Source: Methanomassiliicoccaceae archaeon DOK (GTDB lineage: Archaea > Thermoplasmatota > Thermoplasmata > Methanomassiliicoccales > Methanomethylophilaceae). From it: a stretch of DNA of 64,000 bases. Below the pieces are notes generated by a model, which worked only from the letters and a program-made list of their open reading frames with translations, made no database searches and had not been told where the DNA came from. Numbering within the stretch: the stretch's first letter is position 1; every line of letters begins with the position of its first letter. Below, in pieces: positions 15,388-22,865 of this stretch. The stretch is from assembly GCA_009911715.1 (NCBI GenBank), contig CP047880.1, positions 992,001 to 1,056,000 on the forward strand, read 5' to 3'. A program made the position numbers and the translations under genes.

Positions 15388-15566
15388 CACGCACCGACGC
15401 CGAGATCGACAGGGACCTCGACAGGCTGTGGACGGACACCCGCGACATCAGGCACAGGATGACGAGGGAGCTCGCATCGCCGATTCGCGCCGAGCTCGTC
15501 TCCGCCGTGTCCCTGTGCGTCTGCGTGTGCGCCCTCATCATCAGCCTCGTGGGAGTGATCGCATGA
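15384..15566 (+). CDS. Small single-pass membrane protein
   Basis: 60 residues. The first 38 are charged and helical (AEIDRDLDRLWTDTRDI). Residues 39-60 (ELVSAVSLCVCVCALIISL...) are a C-terminal transmembrane segment ending at the last residue. A tail-anchored membrane protein; role unknown. Confidence 0.62.
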   Translation: MTRTDAEIDRDLDRLWTDTRDIRHRMTRELASPIRAELVSAVSLCVCVCALIISLVGVIA

Positions 15567-16015
15567 CCCCTAAGGTCATCGAGGACGGAGACACGATAAT
15601 GATCCCCGTCGAGGGGCTGTCCGTCAATGGGGTCTCCATCGCCATCCGCATGAGCACCCATGAGGCAAACGCCCTGGCCGAGAGTCTGGACGCCGCGGTG
15701 GATAGGAGAGTTCTGGATTCCCCCGAATGGGAGGACGGGGTCAGCATGAGGGATGTCAGGAGAGCGGAGGGCGAAGGGGCGCAGCTCCGCTACATGGACA
15801 AGGGCAGGAAGGCCATCCTCAGGATCCACGGTCTCAAGCCCTGCCCTTTCTGCGGTCATCGGAGACCGAGCATCGTCATGCGCTGCAACCGGGACCTGGA
15901 GAACCCCAGGATCTTCAAGCGCATAGAGTGCGGATTTTGCGGCGCCCAGACACACGATAACGCGATGGATGTCCTGTATCATGTCAAGAGCTGGAACAGG
16001 AGGGTGGAGCCATGA
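15563..16015 (+). CDS. Lar-like zinc-finger protein with N-terminal extension
   Basis: 150 residues. The C-terminal 60 residues have the pattern of the Lar restriction-alleviation family: LKPCPFCGHRRPSIV, then IECGFCGAQ, ending in a helix and WNRRVEP. The first 85 residues are a separate small domain (GLSVNGVSIAIRMSTHEA). Lar of the Rac prophage lowers host type I restriction; many phage relatives are only known by this zinc finger. An anti-restriction role is inference. Confidence 0.62.
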   Translation: MTPKVIEDGDTIMIPVEGLSVNGVSIAIRMSTHEANALAESLDAAVDRRVLDSPEWEDGVSMRDVRRAEGEGAQLRYMDKGRKAILRIHGLKPCPFCGHRRPSIVMRCNRDLENPRIFKRIECGFCGAQTHDNAMDVLYHVKSWNRRVEP

Positions 16016-16344
16016 CCGAGCTCAGACCCTGCCCCTTCTGCGGATCGGACTTCCTCGTGCTCCACGTGGATCGCCTGCGTGTGTCGTCCATCAGGTGCGG
16101 ATGCGGGGCATCCGTGTCAATCGACTGCAGCGGGTGCTCCGACCCGACCGTCGGCATGCTGGTGGACAGCCTGATCGAGATGTGGAACAGGAGGTCGGTG
16201 CGATGCCGATCAAAGAGTTCAGGACCCGTCGGGATGGTCGCTTCTATGAGCGCTTCGCAGGGCTGGTGGTGCGCTACGCCCCGGACGAGCTCCCTGAGCT
16301 CGGCGAGATCGCCGTCAGCATCCCCGGGGCGATCACCTACATGA
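16012..16344 (+). CDS. Lar-like zinc-finger protein
   Basis: 110 residues as read. Residues 4-63 repeat the Lar pattern: LRPCPFCGSDFLVL, RCGCGASVSIDC, then a helix and EMWNRRS. The remaining 47 residues are Ser/Pro/Arg-rich and overlap the next gene by 142 bp, unlike the 4-bp overlaps elsewhere. The reading frame may once have stopped near 16200, or a small indel may have removed the stop. The Lar part is well supported, the tail is not. Confidence 0.55.
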   Translation: MTELRPCPFCGSDFLVLHVDRLRVSSIRCGCGASVSIDCSGCSDPTVGMLVDSLIEMWNRRSVRCRSKSSGPVGMVASMSASQGWWCATPRTSSLSSARSPSASPGRSPT

Positions 16345-16538
16345 CTGCGGAGGACGCGGAGCTCGCTGCGGACCTCCTGAGGGGAGCGTCGGCGGTCGCC
16401 AGGCGCCACAGGGAGAACCGCCTGATGTGCCCTCCTGACTGCCCGAGATGCGGGAAGCCCATGGAGGCGGGATGGTACATGTGGGTCTGCGTCGGATGCG
16501 ACGTCAGGGTCGACATGAAACGGAAGGGCCGCAGATGA
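16203..16538 (+). CDS. Small early protein with C-terminal zinc ribbon
   Basis: 111 residues starting MPIKEFRTRRDGRFY. A helical middle (AEDAELAADLLRGASAVARR) precedes a zinc ribbon CPPDCPRCGKPMEA...CVGCD at the C-terminus. It overlaps the Lar-like frame by 142 bp; composition and the zinc ribbon favour this frame in the overlap. Confidence 0.58.
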   Translation: MPIKEFRTRRDGRFYERFAGLVVRYAPDELPELGEIAVSIPGAITYMTAEDAELAADLLRGASAVARRHRENRLMCPPDCPRCGKPMEAGWYMWVCVGCDVRVDMKRKGRR

Positions 16539-16567
16539 ATCGCGACGACAGGGAGGTGGAAGGATGA
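16535..16567 (+). CDS. Ten-codon linking frame
   Basis: ATG at 16535 in an ATGA overlap opens a 10-codon frame (MNRDDREVEG) that stops in an ATGA overlap with the next gene. It contains GGAGGTGGAAGG, a strong ribosome-binding site for that gene. It may act only to pass ribosomes along and need not make a stable protein. Confidence 0.3.
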   Translation: MNRDDREVEG

Positions 16568-16740
16568 CAAGAATAACATGCAGGTCATGCCTCGATGGTG
16601 CCTTGGACATCTATGTGACGGAGAACGGTTTCATGCCCGATGTCTCTTTCACATTGGACCGTGACGCCGCATGGGCGCTGGTGCACAAGATCACCACTGA
16701 GTTGGAGGGTGAGTATGGTGTCAGACAAATATACCGATAA
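16564..16740 (+). CDS. Small early protein, unknown
   Basis: 58 residues (MTRITCRSCLDGALDIYVTE at the start), preceded by GGAGGTGGAAGG. A CRSC pair and an alpha/beta pattern; the helix RDAAWALVHKITTELE ends the protein. It overlaps the start of the next gene by 26 nt. Confidence 0.55.
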   Translation: MTRITCRSCLDGALDIYVTENGFMPDVSFTLDRDAAWALVHKITTELEGEYGVRQIYR

Positions 16741-16981
16741 AATGTCGGACACTGAAGACATCACAGCGGTCAAAAACGAAAACCCTACATCACTATTAAA
16801 ACGGATGTCTGATATAGGGCAGAGTATGAGACTCATGGAGATCATCGAGGACGGCAGCAAGGTCCAGATAGTCATCGAGGACGTTTCCCCCGAGGACGCC
16901 GAGGCGGTCCACAGGTTCCAGCTCGCACAGGGCAGGGGCAGGCTGACGATCTCCGAGAGCGGCATCGGGTTCGAGGGATGA
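16715..16981 (+). CDS. Small early protein, unknown
   Basis: 88 residues from ATG 16715, chosen for the ribosome-binding site GGAGGGTGAG just upstream. ATGs at 16742 and 16805 are alternatives, and two A/T-rich stretches here (16727-16734 and 16793-16801) could be promoters for a shorter form. The conserved-looking part is MRLMEIIEDGSKVQIVIEDV. Unknown function. Confidence 0.55.
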   Translation: MVSDKYTDKMSDTEDITAVKNENPTSLLKRMSDIGQSMRLMEIIEDGSKVQIVIEDVSPEDAEAVHRFQLAQGRGRLTISESGIGFEG

Positions 16982-17350
16982 ATGGCATTCTACTCAGACG
17001 ACAGGCGCAGGGAGGTGGTGGTCGACTGCCTCAGAAGGCACGGCCCCATGCCCCAGAAGGAGCTGTACGAGAGGATAGCACCGCACATGCAGCGCAAGAC
17101 CGGGTGGAAGGCCCTCTGCAGTCTGGAGGACGACGGCATGGTCGTCAGGACCGCGGAGATCTCCCCCACCGGGCACAAACGCTTTAGATTTTCACTGGAG
17201 GATTGGTACGCAATGACGGACGAGCAGAGGGAGAGGATGGTCACAGCGATGGAGTCCATCGCCGAGAGCATGAGGGAGCAGACCGAGATCATGAGAGGAA
17301 AGAGGACGCCGAGGGAGACCAAGGAGATCCACGCGGAGGAGACGAGATGA
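16982..17350 (+). CDS. Winged-helix early protein
   Basis: 122 residues. Residues 5-70 form a winged helix (RRREVVVDCLRRHGPMPQKE, then GWKALCSLEDDGMVVRTAEI). Residues 75-110 are a long Glu/Arg-rich helix (QRERMVTAMESIAESMREQ), probably for dimerisation. Likely a DNA-binding regulator near the early/late boundary. Confidence 0.62.
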   Translation: MAFYSDDRRREVVVDCLRRHGPMPQKELYERIAPHMQRKTGWKALCSLEDDGMVVRTAEISPTGHKRFRFSLEDWYAMTDEQRERMVTAMESIAESMREQTEIMRGKRTPRETKEIHAEETR

Positions 17351-17688
17351 ACCTAACCGAATCAATGGAAATCCTCAATTCGGCTCTGAGGGCCCAGATG
17401 GACATAAAATTCAAAGGGTACATCAAGGCGAACACGCAGGACTATCCGACGTTCTCCGACGAGCAGCTGTCCGAGATGAGCATCCTCTTCAGGGGGTTCA
17501 GAGGGCATCTCTGCGCAGATGCCCCTATCACGAAATGCAGGGGGTACAGGCTGCCATACGTCGAGGACAGGGAGTACAAGATCATCGAGGGGGTGTGCAC
17601 GGTCATCCGCTACGGGAACACCCTGGCCATCATCGAGGATGATTCGATGGGAAGTGGGAACCGATGGGCAAAGTCAGAGCGCTTGTGA
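17347..17688 (+). CDS. Small early protein, unknown
   Basis: 113 residues (MNLTESMEILNSALRAQMDI at the start). A helical N-terminus is followed by a beta-rich half (KIIEGVCTVIRYGNTLAIIED). Starts in an ATGA overlap; overlaps the next gene by 25 nt. No family recognised. Confidence 0.58.
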   Translation: MNLTESMEILNSALRAQMDIKFKGYIKANTQDYPTFSDEQLSEMSILFRGFRGHLCADAPITKCRGYRLPYVEDREYKIIEGVCTVIRYGNTLAIIEDDSMGSGNRWAKSERL

Positions 17689-17879
17689 TGCAGGATCTCG
17701 GGGACGGCGTGAGCGTGTGCCTGGAGAGGGAATGTCACAGCGGGATGGACGAGGACGACGACTCAGTGAACATCACGATCAGCGAAGGGCATCACGACAT
17801 CCTGCTCCGGTTCGACACGGGCCAGCTCAGCGCTTTCGTCCAAGCAATCAGGGACTTCGTCGAATATGACCATAGCTGA
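17664..17879 (+). CDS. Small early protein, unknown
   Basis: 71 residues (MGKVRALVMQDLGDGVSVCL). Beta-rich with a terminal helix TGQLSAFVQAIRDFVE. It overlaps the small terminase gene by 14 nt, linking the early operon to packaging genes. Function unknown. Confidence 0.58.
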   Translation: MGKVRALVMQDLGDGVSVCLERECHSGMDEDDDSVNITISEGHHDILLRFDTGQLSAFVQAIRDFVEYDHS

Positions 17880-18423
17880 ATCTGTCCGCCTCTCTATCCT
17901 GGAGCTCAGTCACAGGGGCATGAGCGTCCGCGAGATCGCGGCGGAGACAGGCGTGTCGAAGAACACAGTTAGCAAGGTCGTCAAGGAGGGCGAGAGCCTT
18001 ACGGCTGTCCCAAAAATGCCCGCGACTGTCCCAAAAAACGACCCTTTTCAACGTGCGCGCGCGACTAAAGGAGTGTCCCAAAAAAGTGGGACAAAAATTG
18101 GGACAGCGAAAAATGGGACAGTCGTGCAGGTCATAGCGCCCACGACCATCACCAGGGACCTCACCATCAGCGAGCTCTTCGACCTGCTCCAATCCGCGAA
18201 GGAGGACCTGGAGATCGCACGTCGTAGCAATGATGGTAGCAAGGACGCCGTCATGGCTGTATCCTCATCCACGAAGGTCGTCACAGAGATCCTCAAGCAG
18301 ATGGGGAAGTGGTGCGGTCTCGACGACACCCTGACAGGGGAGTCCAAGAGGGACACCGTCGGCAGGGCGGACATCGAGAACATGAGCCTCGACGAGATGC
18401 GCGAGCTCGTGAGGGACCTATGA
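17866..18423 (+). CDS. Terminase small subunit (predicted)
   Basis: 185 residues. Residues 5-42 are a helix-turn-helix (LSILELSHRGMSVREIAAET, then GVSKNTVSKVVKEG). Residues 43-85 are a low-complexity linker coded by the TGTCCCA repeat cluster. Residues 95-185 are helical (ISELFDLLQSAKEDLEIARR). Small terminase subunits bind the packaging site through an N-terminal HTH and assemble through helices. The call rests on this layout and on direct overlap (ATGA) with the large subunit. Confidence 0.68.
   Translation: MTIAESVRLSILELSHRGMSVREIAAETGVSKNTVSKVVKEGESLTAVPKMPATVPKNDPFQRARATKGVSQKSGTKIGTAKNGTVVQVIAPTTITRDLTISELFDLLQSAKEDLEIARRSNDGSKDAVMAVSSSTKVVTEILKQMGKWCGLDDTLTGESKRDTVGRADIENMSLDEMRELVRDL
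18006..18120 (+). promoter_or_regulatory. Cluster of six TGTCCCA repeats: candidate packaging site
   Basis: Three forward copies followed by A-tracts (18006-18016, 18027-18038, 18074-18085) and three inverted copies TGGGACA (18087-18093, 18099-18105, 18114-18120) lie within 115 bp inside the small terminase gene. Small terminase genes often contain the pac or cos site that their product binds. An operator is the alternative. Confidence 0.5.
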
Positions 18424-19811
18424 CAAGGTTCGCCGACCAGGAGGCCAGGGAGGCGTTCAAGCAGCGCTTCATGCGCCTCTCTGACGCCCACGAGCATCTG
18501 ATGCCCTACGTCGCCGAGACCGTTCTCAGCCAGCCCGGCTACGTCGATGGGCATCACATCCACACGATCTGCGAGACCGTGGAGGCGTTCCTGCAGAGCG
18601 ACATGCGCGGGCTGATGGTGAGCATGCCCCCCAGGCACATGAAGAGCACCATAATCTCCGAGAGCCTGCCCGCGTGGTGGCTGTCACGCAACCCCCAGGG
18701 CGAGGTCATCATCGCATCCTACAACCAGACTCAAGCCCGTAAGATGAGCCGTGCATGCCGTCAGCGTTTCGACGGCGAGATGCACCGGATGATCTTCGGC
18801 AAGACACAGTTCGGCATCGACGCCGCCGATGAGTTCCAGATCCAGGGCAAGCAGAACGGCAGGCCGTCCCTCATCGCCGCAGGAGTGGGTGCAGGACTCA
18901 CAGGCTCGGGAGGGGACCTCATCATAATTGACGATCCCGTGAAGGACCGTGAGGAAGCCAACTCCGAGACCATGCGCGACAAGGTGTACGACTGGTACAC
19001 ATCCGTCGCCAGTACCCGTCTCTCCCCCGGAGGACACATCATCCTCGTCATGACCAGATGGCACCACGATGACATCGCCGGCAGGATCCTCAACGACGAC
19101 GCGGACCACTGGCAGATCCTCAACCTTCCCGCCATCAGCGACACAGGGGGGGCTCTGTGGCCTGAGCGCTTCTCCGTGGACGTCCTCTTGGAGAAGAGGG
19201 CGGCAATGGGGTCCCGCGACTTCGAGGCCCTTTATCAGGGCCGCCCCACTCCTCTCGAAGGGGGAATGTTCAAACGCGACTGGATCCGCTACGACGCTCC
19301 CATGACGGGACAGCGCATCACCAGGTGCCGCTATTGGGACAAGGCGGCCACCGCGGGCGGAGGGGACTGGACCGTGGGGGCGCTCATGTCCATGCAGGAC
19401 GGACGTTACTGCATCGAGGACATCGTGAGGCTGCAGGGCTCCCCCTACGACGTCCAGCAGACCATCCGCAGGACGGCGGAGAGGGACGGCCCCAGCGTGA
19501 GGATCAGGATGGAGCAGGAGCCGGGGAGCTCGGGCGTGGACGTCATCGACCACTACGCCCGCGAGGTCCTGGTCGGCTACGACTTCCGCGCCGACAAGGT
19601 CACGGGGGACAAGGCACTCCGTGCGGGGACGATGGCCGCCGCCATGGAATGCGGGAACCTGTGGATCGCACGCGGGGCGTGGAACCGTGAGCTCGTCGAC
19701 GAGCTCCTGGAGTTCCCCCTCGGTTCCCATGACGACCAGGTGGACGCATGCTCCGGAGCATTCAGGGAGCTGGCGGGCAACCAGTCATCGACGAATTTCT
19801 ATGTTTTCTGA
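18420..19811 (+). CDS. terL: Terminase large subunit
   Basis: 463 residues from ATG 18420, in an ATGA overlap with the small subunit. ATPase: Walker-A-like PPRHMKST at 70-77, Walker B LIIIDDP at 167-173, and coupling motif VMTRWHHDD near 210-218. RNase-H-like nuclease: WDK with Asp307, EQE near 365-367 and SHDDQVDA with Asp438/439/442. It packages viral DNA into proheads. Length and motif set are normal, and all catalytic residues are present. Confidence 0.93.
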   Translation: MTRFADQEAREAFKQRFMRLSDAHEHLMPYVAETVLSQPGYVDGHHIHTICETVEAFLQSDMRGLMVSMPPRHMKSTIISESLPAWWLSRNPQGEVIIASYNQTQARKMSRACRQRFDGEMHRMIFGKTQFGIDAADEFQIQGKQNGRPSLIAAGVGAGLTGSGGDLIIIDDPVKDREEANSETMRDKVYDWYTSVASTRLSPGGHIILVMTRWHHDDIAGRILNDDADHWQILNLPAISDTGGALWPERFSVDVLLEKRAAMGSRDFEALYQGRPTPLEGGMFKRDWIRYDAPMTGQRITRCRYWDKAATAGGGDWTVGALMSMQDGRYCIEDIVRLQGSPYDVQQTIRRTAERDGPSVRIRMEQEPGSSGVDVIDHYAREVLVGYDFRADKVTGDKALRAGTMAAAMECGNLWIARGAWNRELVDELLEFPLGSHDDQVDACSGAFRELAGNQSSTNFYVF

Positions 19812-19815
19812 ATCG

Positions 19816-19827
19816 TCGTTTATAAGG
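19816..19827 (+). promoter_or_regulatory. Viral promoter element P1 (TCGTTTATAAGG)
   Basis: TCGTTTATAAGG starts 33 nt before the portal ATG, so transcription should begin at or next to the start codon. Four more copies of TCGTTTATAA occur before other structural or cargo genes. Confidence 0.65.
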
Positions 19828-19848
19828 TCCCGTGAGCTAAACGGGCGC

Positions 19849-21180
19849 ATGGGCCTTTTCGACCGCATCATCGGACGCAAATCCGTCAGTGACGACGGAG
19901 CATCCTACGACCCCGGAGAGTGGCACGAGCTCGGAGTCTCGGACACGTCCGGATTCGGCACCTATCATTCACAGATCAGCGCGGGATACTGCGACAACCC
20001 TTACATCGCGAGATGCGTCGACCTCATCGCCGACACCGTCGCATCCCTGGAGCCCATCGTCTACGACTCCGAGGGCAATGAGGTCCAGGAGCAGAGACTC
20101 AAGGCCCTCCTGAACCGCCCCAACACACTGGACTCGTGGCAGTCCTATGTTTTTGAATCGACCGCTGACCTCGTCCTAAACGGGAACTGCTACGGTCTGG
20201 AGGTCGTCACGATCCGCGGGGTCGAGGAGATATGGCCCATCGCCCCCGACCACATGGACGCGGAGACGACCGGGGACATGATGCGCCCTGTGAGGATGTG
20301 GACGATCAGCAACGGCAACGGGGCCATCAGGGCCCCGCCCGAGAGGATGATCCATGCGCACCGCAAGCTGGACACCGAGGGTGTCTACGGGATCTCGCCG
20401 CTGAGACCAGCGGGAAGGTCCATCAAGCAGCAGACCTCGGCACGCAAATGGAATCAGAGCCTCATGGACAACGGCGCCAAACCCTCGCTGGCCATCGAGG
20501 TCCCCGAGCGCATGGAGCGCTGGCAGTTCGAGGAGTTCATGTCCCGCGTCAAGGCCAACCATGCGGGCACGAGCAAAGCTGGGTCCACGATGGTCCTTGA
20601 CGGCGGAAAGAAGCTGTCGGGGAGTGCGGGATTCAACGCCCGCGATATGGATTACTCCCAAGGCGTCACGACCTCGGGGAGGGAGATCGCTATCGCCCTG
20701 GGGGTCCCTCCGGAGCTTGTCGGAGACAGCGCGAACAAAACGTACAGCAACGCCGCCGAAGCGAACAAGGAGTTCGCACTCCACACCGTCGTTCCCTACG
20801 CCAACCGCCTCTACGGGGCCATCTCCTCGAAGGTCTGCCCGTTCTACCCGGGCGTCGCCCGCATCGGATTCGACAGCTCGCAGATCGACGGCATGAGAGG
20901 CGACGAGGCGGCGATGATGGCCGCACTGCAGGCCAGCACATTCCTGACGGTCAACGAGAAGCGCCAGCGTCTCGGCTTCGAGCCCGTCCCGAACGGCGAC
21001 GTGATCCTGACGGGCATGGGCAACGTGCCCCTGGAGGAGGTAGCGACACCTGTCGGGGACCTGATGCCCACGGTGGACCCGCTGGCCGACCTCGCGGGAG
21101 GTTCCGACCCCCTGAGGACGCTGGCGGAGACCAAGCCGAGGGAAGAGGGGCAGGATGACCCGCTCGCCGCTCTCCTTTGA
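19849..21180 (+). CDS. Portal protein
   Basis: 443 residues from ATG 19849, placed by the P1 promoter. HK97-type portal: short N-terminal arm, PYIARCVDLIADTVASLEPIVYD, then LLNRPNTLDSWQSYVFES, MIHAHRKLDTEGVYGISPLRPA, GREIAIALGVPPELVGD, and a C-terminal helical region followed by an acidic tail. The protein forms the dodecameric ring for DNA entry and exit. It overlaps the next gene by 26 nt. Confidence 0.9.
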   Translation: MGLFDRIIGRKSVSDDGASYDPGEWHELGVSDTSGFGTYHSQISAGYCDNPYIARCVDLIADTVASLEPIVYDSEGNEVQEQRLKALLNRPNTLDSWQSYVFESTADLVLNGNCYGLEVVTIRGVEEIWPIAPDHMDAETTGDMMRPVRMWTISNGNGAIRAPPERMIHAHRKLDTEGVYGISPLRPAGRSIKQQTSARKWNQSLMDNGAKPSLAIEVPERMERWQFEEFMSRVKANHAGTSKAGSTMVLDGGKKLSGSAGFNARDMDYSQGVTTSGREIAIALGVPPELVGDSANKTYSNAAEANKEFALHTVVPYANRLYGAISSKVCPFYPGVARIGFDSSQIDGMRGDEAAMMAALQASTFLTVNEKRQRLGFEPVPNGDVILTGMGNVPLEEVATPVGDLMPTVDPLADLAGGSDPLRTLAETKPREEGQDDPLAALL

Positions 21181-22006
21181 GTTCTGGACGCCTCCCATCG
21201 AGGGTGTCAAGGCGACCGTCGACCACAGGCCCAGCGCACGCGAGGCGGTCGCACAGCAGTACGCCGCCGAGGTCCTGCAGAACCGCTATGAGCGCTGGCT
21301 CCAATGGCACTACTCGCGCATCCTCGCGTCCATACGCAGGGACCTGGGATCCCTCGACCACGTGCCGGACATGACGGAGGTGGCGGTCATCGTCACCCGC
21401 TACGACTCGGACCAGATGGACGTCCTCCGCAGGATGTGGCTGCAGGTCTATCCCCAGGCGGCGGCCATGGTCATCCCCGACGACACCCTCAAGAGCCTCC
21501 GCATGAGGGAGACGAAGGCGGAGCTCACACCGGAGCAGCAGAGAATCCTGCAGTGGATCGAAGAACAGCTCGGGGTCAACGTCAACGCCATGTCCACGTA
21601 CACCATGAGCATCATCGACGCCATCCGCATGCAGTCCGACGGTCCGGTGGACTTCATGAACAGGCTCCAGTCCTCAGGGCTCTTCACAACGGCGAGGGCG
21701 AGGCGCATCGCGGTCACCGAGACTAACTCCGCAGTGAACCAGTCCATCGCTCAGTCCGCGGAGGAGGCCGCCGACGGCAGGGAGATGGTCAAGACCTGGA
21801 GGACGTCGGGCAGGACCAACGTGAGGGACACGCACCGCGTCATGGCGGACATCACGATCCCCAACGAGGAGTTCTACCGCGTCCCCACCCGCAAAGGGGG
21901 CATCGACCTGATGATGTACCCGGGGGACAGGGCGCACGGCGCCAGCCCGGAGAACTTCATGAACTGCCACTGCAAGAGCTTCCCCAGACTGGCCGAGTAC
22001 GAGTGA
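21155..22006 (+). CDS. Head morphogenesis protein (SPP1 gp7 / Mu gpF-like)
   Basis: 283 residues. The C-terminal 90 residues carry the gp7/Mu F signature: ARARRIAVTETNSAVNQS, TWRTSGRTNVRDTHRVM, and MYPGDRAHGASPENFMNCHC near the end. These minor head proteins bind the portal and are needed for infectious DNA delivery. The helical N-terminal half is variable in the family. Position right after the portal is standard. Confidence 0.82.
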   Translation: MTRSPLSFEFWTPPIEGVKATVDHRPSAREAVAQQYAAEVLQNRYERWLQWHYSRILASIRRDLGSLDHVPDMTEVAVIVTRYDSDQMDVLRRMWLQVYPQAAAMVIPDDTLKSLRMRETKAELTPEQQRILQWIEEQLGVNVNAMSTYTMSIIDAIRMQSDGPVDFMNRLQSSGLFTTARARRIAVTETNSAVNQSIAQSAEEAADGREMVKTWRTSGRTNVRDTHRVMADITIPNEEFYRVPTRKGGIDLMMYPGDRAHGASPENFMNCHCKSFPRLAEYE

Positions 22007-22016
22007 TTCTCGATTT

Positions 22017-22028
22017 TCGTTTATAAGG
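22017..22028 (+). promoter_or_regulatory. Viral promoter element P2 (TCGTTTATAAGG)
   Basis: Identical 12-mer to P1, starting 34 nt before the ATG of the protease gene at 22051. The next A/T-rich stretch (22037-22044) is not needed to explain the start. Confidence 0.65.
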
Positions 22029-22050
22029 AGCATGCGATTTTTACATAGAC

Positions 22051-22863
22051 ATGGTCGAAGTGAAAGGCTGTGTCTGCACCTCACTCAAGGCGCTCCCCTC
22101 TTCGGATTCTTCGAGGGGACGCTTCGAGGGCGATCTCTCGACCTACGGCAATGTGGACCTGGGCAACGACGTCTGCGAGGCGGGATGCTTCGACAGATCC
22201 GTCGCCGAGAAGGGAACCCACTACCCTCTCCTGTGGCAGCACCGCGACGATTCCCCCATCGGGAGCTTCGACGTGACGAGCACCCAGGGGACGCTCCGCA
22301 TCAAGGGGGAGTTCAACCTCGACACCCAGCTCGGTCGTGAGGCGTTCTCCCTCCTGAGGCACGGGGACGCCTGCGGACTGAGCATCGGATACCGTTGCAA
22401 GGACTACCGCTACGACGACCAGGGAATCAGGCACCTTCTCGACCTCGACCTCGTCGAGGGCTCATTCGTCACTTTTCCGATGAACGAGCAGGCACACGCC
22501 TGGCCAGCCAAGAGCAGGAGGCTACGCATGAGCCGCTACGCCGGATGCGCCTTCATCAAAGCCATGTCCGAGGACGAGCGCAACGCCGCACTCGCCGAGC
22601 TGGACGAGCTTGACAAGGAGGCCACAGAACAGGAGGCCCCGAAGGACCCCGCCAAGGAGCCGGACCCGGCCCCCGCACAGGATGTTCCGTCGGAGGAGCC
22701 GAAGGAGCCCGAGAAGGCCCCCGACACGCCGCCGACACAGGACCCTCCCGCAGCACAGACAGAGAACACGGACGACACGGAGCAGTCCGAGAGTGAGGTC
22801 GCCAAGGTCTTCCGCGAGGTGGGTCAGGCGCTGATCGAGCTCCGCAATCTGATGGAGGCATAA
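22051..22863 (+). CDS. Prohead protease, possibly fused to a scaffold-like tail
   Basis: 270 residues. Residues 1-150 are an HK97 U35-type protease: YPLLWQHRDDSPIGSF supplies the catalytic His, and CGLSIGYRCKDY supplies the Ser. VEGSFVTFPMNEQA is the usual end of the domain. Residues 175-265 are Pro/Glu/Asp-rich with a final helix (EVAKVFREVGQALIELRN), like a scaffolding segment. It cleaves scaffold and capsid N-terminus during head maturation. Next gene is the capsid protein, 2 nt away. Confidence 0.85.
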   Translation: MVEVKGCVCTSLKALPSSDSSRGRFEGDLSTYGNVDLGNDVCEAGCFDRSVAEKGTHYPLLWQHRDDSPIGSFDVTSTQGTLRIKGEFNLDTQLGREAFSLLRHGDACGLSIGYRCKDYRYDDQGIRHLLDLDLVEGSFVTFPMNEQAHAWPAKSRRLRMSRYAGCAFIKAMSEDERNAALAELDELDKEATEQEAPKDPAKEPDPAPAQDVPSEEPKEPEKAPDTPPTQDPPAAQTENTDDTEQSESEVAKVFREVGQALIELRNLMEA

Positions 22864-22865
22864 TT

